Source of the DNA: Comamonadaceae bacterium
GTDB taxonomy: Bacteria; Pseudomonadota; Gammaproteobacteria; Burkholderiales; Burkholderiaceae_C
Length of the DNA: 11,498 nucleotides
NCBI GenBank assembly: GCA_027490555.1
Contig: JAIXXW010000085.1
Location: forward strand, 1-11,498
Direction of reading: 5' to 3'
Positions 6,898-11,498 of this stretch are shown here, in pieces. A model generated the notes under the pieces. That model was given only the letters and a program-made list of their open reading frames with translations, was not told the DNA's origin and searched no databases. The translations under genes and the position numbers were made by a program. Position 1 is the first letter of the stretch. Every line of letters starts with the position of its first letter.

Positions 6898-7652
6898 ATG
6901 TTTCTGCCTCCGTCGACGTCCAGACAAACACCCGTCAGGTAAGAGGCTTCATCGCTGGCGAGAAAGGTGACCGCAGAAGCCACATCGGCAGGACGGGTGA
7001 ATCGTCCCAGCGGAATGCGCATCAAAAAGCGCTCGCGGTTTTCGGGGGTGTCTTCCATGCCCATGAAATCTCCCAGCATGGCCGTTTCCCCAATCATCGG
7101 GTTGACGGCATTGATGCGCACCCCCGACTTGGCAAACTCCAGCGCCAGGCCCTTGGTCAGGTTGATCATGGCCGCTTTGCTACCGCTGTACCAGGATAGG
7201 CCCGGGCCAGGCCGCACGCCGGTGGTGGATGCCACGTTGACGATGCACCCACTGCCTTGATTGACAAAACCTGGCAGCACCGTTTGTGCAGCCCAGAACA
7301 GACTTTTGACGTTGACTTTGTAGACGCGGTCGAACTCTTCCTCGGTCACTTGCAGTGCGGGTTTGTTGCGGTGGGTGGTGCCTGCGTTGTTGACCAGGAT
7401 ATCCAAGCCCCCTAGCTCTTTTCGGGTGCTGGCCACCATGTTTTCAAACGAGGCGCGGTCCGACACATCTGCGACGACACTGCTGGCCTGGCCACCGGCT
7501 GCGCGGATGCTTTCTGCGATGCGTTGCGCACCTTCTGCATTCAGGTCGGCCACCATCACGCTAGCGCCAGCCAAAGCCATGCGTTGCGCGATCGCGGCAC
7601 CAAATCCGGACGCACCGCCGGTGACGATGGCAATTTTTTGATTCAGGTTCAT
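6894..7652 (-). CDS. tsaC: SDR alcohol dehydrogenase, TsaC-like (4-(hydroxymethyl)benzenesulfonate dehydrogenase)
   Basis: A 252-residue classical short-chain dehydrogenase. The nucleotide-binding motif TGGASGFG lies at residues 11-18 and Asp36 after the second strand (VADLN) favours NAD. NNAG is at 88-91. Catalytic residues are Ser142 and the pair Tyr155/Lys159 (YSGSK). The segments NVASTTGVRPGPG, NPMIGE and the tail GVCLDVDGGRNI match what I recall of TsaC of Comamonas testosteroni very closely, including the same length. The expected reaction is oxidation of the sulfobenzyl alcohol to the aldehyde. The ATG at 7652 lies 8 bases after the tsaB-like stop with no clear Shine-Dalgarno sequence, so translation is probably coupled. 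A TTG-initiated extension to 7706 overlaps tsaB and adds no family sequence. The stop overlaps the tsaD start. Confidence 0.88.
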   Translation of the reverse strand: MNLNQKIAIVTGGASGFGAAIAQRMALAGASVMVADLNAEGAQRIAESIRAAGGQASSVVADVSDRASFENMVASTRKELGGLDILVNNAGTTHRNKPALQVTEEEFDRVYKVNVKSLFWAAQTVLPGFVNQGSGCIVNVASTTGVRPGPGLSWYSGSKAAMINLTKGLALEFAKSGVRINAVNPMIGETAMLGDFMGMEDTPENRERFLMRIPLGRFTRPADVASAVTFLASDEASYLTGVCLDVDGGRNI

Positions 7653-7660
7653 GGGGGTTC

Positions 7661-8608
7661 TTAAAGTTCGATGACCAGTTGGGGGCCGTTGCAGCGGGAG
7701 ATACAAGGGATAAAACGTTGACCTGCTGTGCGTTCTTGTTCACTCAGCACGTTGTCTTTGTGGTCTGGCTGTCCTTCGAGTACACGGACTTCGCAGGTGC
7801 CGCACAGACCCTCACGGCAGGCGTAGGGGTGATCTATACCGATTCGCTCCAAGGCTTCCAGGGGGCTTTCGTTGGCACCCACTTCTACCGTTTGCTGGCT
7901 TTTGGCCAGCACTAGCTGGAAAGCTGTGTGGGTCGAGTTGTCTTGGGCATGCGCTTTGAAGCGCTCCATCCGCACCGATCCTGCGGGCCAGTGTCTGGTG
8001 GTTTGTTCGATGGCATCAAGCAGGCCTGCAGGACCACATGCGTAAACCGCATCCCAGGCCGATTCACCCAGCAAGGCCTGCAGGTTCAGCGCGGTGCCTT
8101 GATCCATGTCGAAATGGAAGTCGACCCTTTGGGGGGAGAGGGCATAGAGCTCTTCTTGAAATGCCATGCGACTGGCCGAGCGAGCGCATGCCACAAGTTG
8201 CCAGTCAAGACCGTGTTGTTGTGCAGCCTTGACCATGGCATAGATGGGGGTGATGCCGATGCCTGCGCCAATGAAAAGAAATTTGCCCGGGACCTGAGTG
8301 TCCAGCTCGAACAGATTACGAGGCGCGCTAATGACCAAGCTGGTACCTGTGCGCAGTTTGTCGTGGATCCATGTGGAGCCACCACGGCTGTTGGCGTCAC
8401 GCGCCACAGCGATTTGGTAGCTCGCTTGCTCGGCCGCACCTTCAGCATTGGTCAGTGAATACTGACGAATTAGCCCGTTGGGCAGATGCAGGTCGATGTG
8501 TGAGCCGGGCGATGCGCCCGGCATCGGCTGCTGGTCTGCCGCTTGGAGCTCGATCAGTACGATGTCCCTGGCGATGGCCTGCAGACGCGTGATGACCGCT
8601 TGGATCAT
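7661..8608 (-). CDS. tsaB: Oxygenase reductase component, TsaB-like (FMN, NADH and C-terminal plant-type 2Fe-2S domains)
   Basis: A 315-residue reductase of the phthalate dioxygenase reductase/VanB type. Domain order is an N-terminal flavin domain with RQYSL (48-52), an NAD-binding domain with GAGIGITP (114-121) and CGPAG (191-195), then a C-terminal ferredoxin domain. The 2Fe-2S ligands are Cys264, Cys269, Cys272 and Cys302 (pattern C-x4-C-x2-C-x29-C). It transfers electrons from NADH through FMN and the cluster to the Rieske oxygenase encoded just upstream. Its ATG at 8608 overlaps the oxygenase stop as ATGA, so the two partners are translationally coupled, and the length is close to that of TsaB (about 317). 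VanB-like and other class IA reductases share this architecture; the neighbours decide the name. Confidence 0.88.
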   Translation of the reverse strand: MIQAVITRLQAIARDIVLIELQAADQQPMPGASPGSHIDLHLPNGLIRQYSLTNAEGAAEQASYQIAVARDANSRGGSTWIHDKLRTGTSLVISAPRNLFELDTQVPGKFLFIGAGIGITPIYAMVKAAQQHGLDWQLVACARSASRMAFQEELYALSPQRVDFHFDMDQGTALNLQALLGESAWDAVYACGPAGLLDAIEQTTRHWPAGSVRMERFKAHAQDNSTHTAFQLVLAKSQQTVEVGANESPLEALERIGIDHPYACREGLCGTCEVRVLEGQPDHKDNVLSEQERTAGQRFIPCISRCNGPQLVIEL

Positions 8609-9648
8609 GCGTCCCCCTGCGCTGCCTCAACCTTGATCAGGCGATCAATGAGCCAACGAGCTTGGTTCAGGCCACTGTCTGCGGCAATCGGCAACATGGG
8701 CCGGTCTGGGACCAGATCGATGATCTTTTGTTGTGCTTCGATCATGGTGCGGTCTTCTTCGAAGGCTTCAACCACAGAGTCGTAGATGGATTGCGTCATT
8801 TGCTCGTTGTCCAGCTCGAAGTTGCGTGCCTGGCAGAACCAGTAATGGCTGGTGCTTTCGGTCTCCGGTGTCTGGATGGAGGTGTGACGAAATTGCACAG
8901 CCTGAGACACCCGGGTGCCTTTTGGGGCGCCGGTGCCTGTGGGAGCTGAGCCTGCATCCATGCGCAATAAGGCAGGGGGCGACCATTTGTAGATTTGCCA
9001 GCGATCGACTTTGCCCTCGAAGCTGGCCACTTTCTTGTGCAGACTGGGCATCTCGTCGTTGATGTACCAGCGGCTGATGGTCAGTGTGCCGTTGCCATCG
9101 GTGTTGCGTTCGATTTCTGGTTTCAAGCCGGCAGCGCTGTCGGTACCGAGTGTGGTGGGATGCACCCACGCCAGATGGGTGAAATCCAGCAGGTTGTCGA
9201 CGATCAGTTTGTAGTGCGCTTTGTAGTGGATGTAGCCGGGCTTCATCCGCCAGTCTGGGGAGTCATGCCAGTGGTAATCCACGATGTCATCCGGATTGGC
9301 TTTTGCCGGGTCGCCCATCCACACCCATATCAGGCGGTTGCGCTCAGCCACGGGGTAGCTTTTAATGCACGTCTTAGGCGGGATCTTGTCCTGTCCAGGA
9401 ATTTCTACGCAGGCACCAGTCGGATCGAATTTAAGGCCGTGGTACATGCAACGCACGCAGTCCCCTTCTTTTCGGCCCAGGTGTAAGGGGGCTGCCCGAT
9501 GGCAGCAACGGTTTTCGAGGGCAACCGCACGGCCCTGTGTGTCCCTGTAAAGCAGCACCGGCTCGTTGAGCAGTGTTCTGGGCAACATGGTGTCTTGTGG
9601 AACTTCTGTATCCCAGGCGGCAACGTACCAACAATTTCTGATGAACAT
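8605..9648 (-). CDS. tsaM: Rieske non-haem iron oxygenase, TsaM-like (toluene-4-sulfonate methyl-monooxygenase)
   Basis: A 347-residue oxygenase, the same length as TsaM of C. testosteroni. The Rieske motif is Cys48-x-His50 and Cys67-x2-His70 (CCHRAAPLHLG...CMYHG). The mononuclear iron site lies in DNLLDFTHLAWVH with His158 and His163; the third ligand is probably Asp299 in FEEDRTMIEAQQ. The N-terminus MFIRNCWYVAAWDTE and the YKLIVDNLLDFTHLAWVHPTTL stretch agree closely with my recollection of TsaM; related VanA-type demethylases diverge more. With TsaB it should hydroxylate the aryl methyl group of p-toluenesulfonate or a close analogue such as p-toluate. It is the first gene of the operon, with AAGGAG (9655-9660) six bases before the ATG. 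Exact substrate is not determined by sequence. Confidence 0.9.
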   Translation of the reverse strand: MFIRNCWYVAAWDTEVPQDTMLPRTLLNEPVLLYRDTQGRAVALENRCCHRAAPLHLGRKEGDCVRCMYHGLKFDPTGACVEIPGQDKIPPKTCIKSYPVAERNRLIWVWMGDPAKANPDDIVDYHWHDSPDWRMKPGYIHYKAHYKLIVDNLLDFTHLAWVHPTTLGTDSAAGLKPEIERNTDGNGTLTISRWYINDEMPSLHKKVASFEGKVDRWQIYKWSPPALLRMDAGSAPTGTGAPKGTRVSQAVQFRHTSIQTPETESTSHYWFCQARNFELDNEQMTQSIYDSVVEAFEEDRTMIEAQQKIIDLVPDRPMLPIAADSGLNQARWLIDRLIKVEAAQGDA

Positions 9649-9776
9649 GTGTGTCTCCTTGATCGGTAAACCCGTTTGGGAATTTCTTGACTTGACGAAA
9701 TATTAGAAAAGTCACCTCATAATAGAAAATCAAAAATTCATATGATTGATAGAAAACTTTTATATTGGTGATAACC
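9649..9776. promoter_or_regulatory. Divergent tsaM/tsaR promoter-operator region
   Basis: This is a 128-bp AT-rich gap between divergently transcribed operon and regulator, the classic LysR arrangement. Visible elements are the inverted repeat ATCAA-N12-TTGAT (9729-9750), which has the dyad form of a LysR-type binding site; the palindrome TCATATGA (9738-9745) inside it; three direct copies of TAGAAAA (9704-9710, 9723-9729, 9750-9756); and a tandem TTGACTTGAC (9687-9696) in the tsaM leader. The tsaM ribosome site AAGGAG is at 9655-9660. I could not assign -35/-10 boxes with confidence in either direction. Regulation by TsaR is inferred from the arrangement. Confidence 0.6.
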
Positions 9777-10676
9777 ATGAGACTTCCGACCCTGCAAGCA
9801 CTGGTGCTGATCGAGGAGCTGGGCAGCATCCGGGCGGCCGCGCAAAGCATGGCCTTGACGCAGCCGGCCCTGACGGCCGCGATCCAGCAATTGGAAGCAG
9901 AACTCAAAGCCCCATTGCTGGTGCGCAGCAAAAAGGGCGTCACCTTCACCCACTTCGGGCAGGCCTTTTTGCGGCATGCCAAATTGATGGTGGGTCAGAG
10001 CCGCAGGGCACAAGACGAAATGGCGCAGCTGCGTGGCCATTGGGAGGGCACCATCAAGCTGGCGGTATCTCCGGCCATCGGATTGGGCCTCTTGCCACAG
10101 GCCTTGCGGCAATTCACGATGCAGCATCCCGAGGTCAAGGTGCACTGTCGTGATGGGCTTTACCCGAGCATTGCCCCTGTGATCCGGGACGGGACTCTGG
10201 ATTTCGCGTTGACGCCGGTGCATCGGGTGGACCTGGAAAGCGACTTGGTAGCCGAGCCTTTGTACGCCAGCCAGGTGGTCATCGTCTCGGGGGTGTCTCA
10301 CCCGCTTTCTCGTGCGGAGCGCCTGGCGCAGCTGCAGGATTGCGCTTGGGTGCTGTCCAGCCCATCACGCGGACCGGGCGCTGTCATTGAGGAGGCTTTT
10401 CAGACCCATGGGTTGGGCATGCCACGTGTCACGATGCTGTGTGAATCCTTTTTGGCTTTGCCTGCGGTGGTCGCAGCATCAGACCAGTGGGTGACGACAA
10501 TGCCTAGGATTTTGTTTGAAAACAGTCCATTTAAAGATCAACTGTGTATCGTACCCATCGAGGATACATTGCCCAGCCCCTTGATTTGTACCGTCAGGCG
10601 GCATGATTTGCCAATGACGCCCGCCGCAATCCAATTGGTAGGTTGGATACAGCACTTCGCGCTCAAGAGGTTATAG
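9777..10676 (+). CDS. tsaR: LysR-family transcriptional regulator, TsaR-like
   Basis: A 299-residue LysR-type regulator. The winged helix-turn-helix spans about residues 1-60, with ALVLIEELGSIRAAAQSMALTQPALTAAI as the core. The effector domain follows, with LAVSPAIGLGLLPQAL opening it at about residue 96. The C-terminal RRHDLPMTPAA segment and the internal CESFLALP and FKDQLCIVPIEDTLP stretches agree with my recollection of TsaR, whose structure and p-toluenesulfonate response are known. It is divergent from the operon and should activate it when the arenesulfonate is present. No good Shine-Dalgarno sequence precedes the ATG at 9777; the in-frame GTG at 9768 or TTG at 9765 are alternative starts, but the ATG matches the usual family start. 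Confidence 0.88.
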   Translation: MRLPTLQALVLIEELGSIRAAAQSMALTQPALTAAIQQLEAELKAPLLVRSKKGVTFTHFGQAFLRHAKLMVGQSRRAQDEMAQLRGHWEGTIKLAVSPAIGLGLLPQALRQFTMQHPEVKVHCRDGLYPSIAPVIRDGTLDFALTPVHRVDLESDLVAEPLYASQVVIVSGVSHPLSRAERLAQLQDCAWVLSSPSRGPGAVIEEAFQTHGLGMPRVTMLCESFLALPAVVAASDQWVTTMPRILFENSPFKDQLCIVPIEDTLPSPLICTVRRHDLPMTPAAIQLVGWIQHFALKRL

Positions 10677-11040
10677 ACAAATATGAGACCTTTTAGTAGG
10701 TTGTCACTGCACACCTGCCGTAGCTGATATCTGGGGGAATTCGGCTTTGAGTCGGGAGTGTCTGTACAGCTAGCACAAGACCGGTCGTTCATCTTCGCTT
10801 AAGCGCGGATCGCATGCGTGGCATGTCGAGTGACCGGTATTGCAATTACAGCGTTCATAGGAGCTACTCCCACTTGAATGACCGGTAGTGATCGTCACAA
10901 CAATAACGTCCACTTACCGCGAGTGACTGCAACCAGCCTTTAGCGGAATTAATTTGCAAAGCATTCTGCCCAAACCCCCAACCTATAAATTCATCAAATT
11001 CATCACCTCATCAATTCACCATCCCCTCCCCCAAAAACAA
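10677..11040. other. Gene-poor gap downstream of tsaR
   Basis: These 364 bases contain no gene I can support. The 84-codon minus-strand ORF at 10538-10792 mostly overlaps tsaR and shows no family features. No terminator with a T-run is visible for tsaR. The middle holds ACCGGT-containing repeats (listed separately), and the right end is an A/C-rich tract that leads into a terminator belonging to the genes to the right. The stretch looks like decayed sequence at a junction between the tsa region and a sulfur-assimilation locus. Confidence 0.5.
10780..10886. repeat. ACCGGT-containing inverted repeat element
   Basis: The word ACCGGTCGTTC (10780-10790) and the word GAATGACCGGT (10876-10886) are inverted copies matching at 10 of 11 positions, bounding about 107 bases. 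A third GTGACCGGTA lies between them (10830-10839), and CGTTCAT occurs at 10786-10792 and 10852-10858. The next 50 bases contain GAGTGACTGCAACCAG, similar to GATGACTGCTTCTGG in the gap near 2106. This looks like a REP-like or decayed dispersed repeat. It has no coding capacity I can see and no target-site duplication I could identify. Confidence 0.45.
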
Positions 11041-11065
11041 AAAAACCCACGGCTTTCGCCGTGGG
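11036..11065 (-). terminator. Strong intrinsic terminator downstream of the ssuE'-'tauD ORF
   Basis: A perfect 8-bp GC-rich stem CCCACGGC/GCCGTGGG (11046-11053 with 11058-11065) has a four-base loop. On the minus strand it is followed by TTTTTTTGTTTTT. It is placed about 50 bases after the 70-codon ORF and closes the minus-strand transcription unit entering from the right edge. Confidence 0.9.
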
Positions 11066-11112
11066 CCCAATGAACCCACCCAGGTTCAGGAGACCTTGTT
11101 GTTGTGCGGGCT

Positions 11113-11325
11113 TCAGAACGCCTGATCGGCGGTGAAGGTGATGAGGTGCAGCTTGCGGTGCTGCGGGAAGTGGTCGCCCACGGCATCCTGCTGGGGCGAG
11201 AGCTTGCGCACCTTCAGGCGGTCCACCCGTACGCCTCGCTTTTCAAGCCGATGTCCTGCCGCCTCCAGCAAGGCGGCGGTACGGGATGGCTCCGAAGGGC
11301 TGCCTGCAATCAGTAAAACGCTCAT
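11113..11325 (-). pseudogene. Apparent ssuE'-'tauD fusion: start of an FMN reductase joined to a TauD-type dioxygenase tail
   Basis: This 70-codon ORF begins like an NADPH-dependent FMN reductase of the SsuE type: MSVLLIAGSPSEPSRTAALLE (flavin-phosphate loop GSPSEPSRT at residues 8-16), continuing in register to about residue 44. SsuE proteins are roughly 180-190 residues, so most of the flavodoxin fold is missing. From about residue 46 it changes to DAVGDHFPQHRKLHLITFTADQAF, which resembles the C-terminal end of TauD/TfdA-type alpha-ketoglutarate dioxygenases (pattern of AVxDxxPxxRxxxRxTxxGDxPF) and ends at a natural-looking stop. The likely cause is an in-frame deletion joining ssuE to a downstream dioxygenase gene. 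AAGGG lies 7 bases before the ATG, so it may still be translated, but neither enzyme could function. The SsuE half is secure; the TauD half is a pattern judgement. Confidence 0.65.
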
Positions 11326-11354
11326 ATTTCATCCCTTCGGAAATTTCCAGACCT

Positions 11355-11498
11355 TCACTTCTTGGTGTAGATCTGGTCGAACTTGCCGCCATCGACAAAG
11401 TGCACCTGGCTGGCTTTGTCCCAACCGCCAAAGGCCTCGTCGATGGTGAACAGGTTGAGCTTGGGCAGCTGTTTGGCGTATTTGGCCTGGGCCTTGGC
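11355..11498 (-). CDS. sbp: Sulfate-binding protein Sbp, C-terminal part (runs off right edge)
   Basis: The last 47 residues of a second periplasmic sulfate-binding protein are present, ending in TGA at 11355-11357. The block LFTIDEAFGGWDKASQVHFVDGG followed by FDQIY is the standard Sbp C-terminus (family form LFTIDxxFGGWxKAQxxHFxDGGxFDQIY). It lies 29 bases upstream of the ssuE-like start in the same orientation, so the two are probably one unit. It is not the same gene as the Sbp at the left edge: that one starts inside the window and extends leftward. Whether the two paralogues are recent duplicates cannot be judged, since their visible parts do not overlap. Confidence 0.92.
   Translation of the reverse strand, partial: AKAQAKYAKQLPKLNLFTIDEAFGGWDKASQVHFVDGGKFDQIYTKK

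Noticed and set aside
7661..9648. Calling the oxygenase and reductase VanAB (vanillate O-demethylase)
   Set aside because: The architecture is shared, but the neighbours (TsaC-like SDR, ALDH, divergent TsaR-like regulator) and the N-terminal and iron-site stretches of the oxygenase fit TsaM/TsaB better.
10538..10792. 84-codon minus-strand ORF at the end of tsaR
   Set aside because: About half is antisense to tsaR codons and the rest falls in repeat-like sequence. No family features are visible.
1..11498. CRISPR array, tRNA/rRNA genes, prophage or toxin-antitoxin and defence genes
   Set aside because: No regularly spaced repeats, cloverleaf-like sequence, transposase or phage motifs were seen. 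The coding content is explained by metabolic, transport and regulatory families.

Overview
The window looks like chromosomal or large-replicon DNA of a betaproteobacterium, most likely a Comamonadaceae-type member of the Burkholderiales. The evidence is the fairly GC-rich coding style, very tight gene packing with ATGA/GTGA stop-start overlaps, an abundant 'Bug' (TctC) type periplasmic binding protein, and a catabolic operon closely resembling tsaMBCD/tsaR of Comamonas testosteroni T-2. Almost every gene is on the minus strand. The exception is the LysR regulator at 9777-10676. I saw no tRNA, rRNA, CRISPR array, phage gene or transposase.

Layout from left to right. (1) 1-883, minus: a small serine hydrolase (RBBP9/YdeN type) overlaps by 4 bases the start of a periplasmic sulfate-binding protein (Sbp) that runs off the left edge. 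(2) 961-1594, minus: a RutE/HadB-like nitroreductase with a clear terminator. (3) 1595-2170: a gene-poor gap with decayed-looking repeat sequence. (4) 2171-4170, minus: a formylglycine-type sulfatase followed by two DUF202 membrane proteins (YidH-like and YidG-like) in one tight transcription unit. (5) 4409-9648, minus: a five-gene operon made of a Rieske oxygenase (TsaM), its flavin/2Fe-2S reductase (TsaB), an SDR alcohol dehydrogenase (TsaC), an aldehyde dehydrogenase (TsaD) and an orphan TctC-type binding protein, ending in a strong hairpin terminator. (6) 9649-10676: an AT-rich divergent promoter region and the LysR regulator TsaR on the plus strand. (7) 10677-11040: a second gene-poor gap with ACCGGT-containing inverted repeats. 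(8) 11046-11498, minus: a terminator, a 70-codon ORF that looks like the start of ssuE fused to the tail of a TauD-type dioxygenase, and the C-terminus of a second Sbp running off the right edge.

The connecting theme is sulfur. The TsaMBCD set is expected to oxidise the methyl group of an arenesulfonate such as p-toluenesulfonate stepwise: methyl to alcohol (TsaMB), alcohol to aldehyde (TsaC), aldehyde to carboxylate (TsaD). TsaR would be the substrate-responsive regulator, and the extra TctC-type protein could be a periplasmic binder for the substrate or product. A sulfatase unit, two sulfate-binding proteins and a broken sulfonate-utilisation gene surround it. The ring-cleaving or desulfonating step (psb-type genes) is not in the window, so the pathway as seen stops at a sulfobenzoate-type product.

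The most notable points are the complete tsa-type operon carrying an orphan binding protein, the sulfatase-DUF202-DUF202 unit (a parallel to the yidJ...yidHG neighbourhood of E. coli), the apparent ssuE'-'tauD deletion fusion, and the two partial sbp genes bracketing the region. All assignments come from reading motifs and recalled family sequences. No database search was run.
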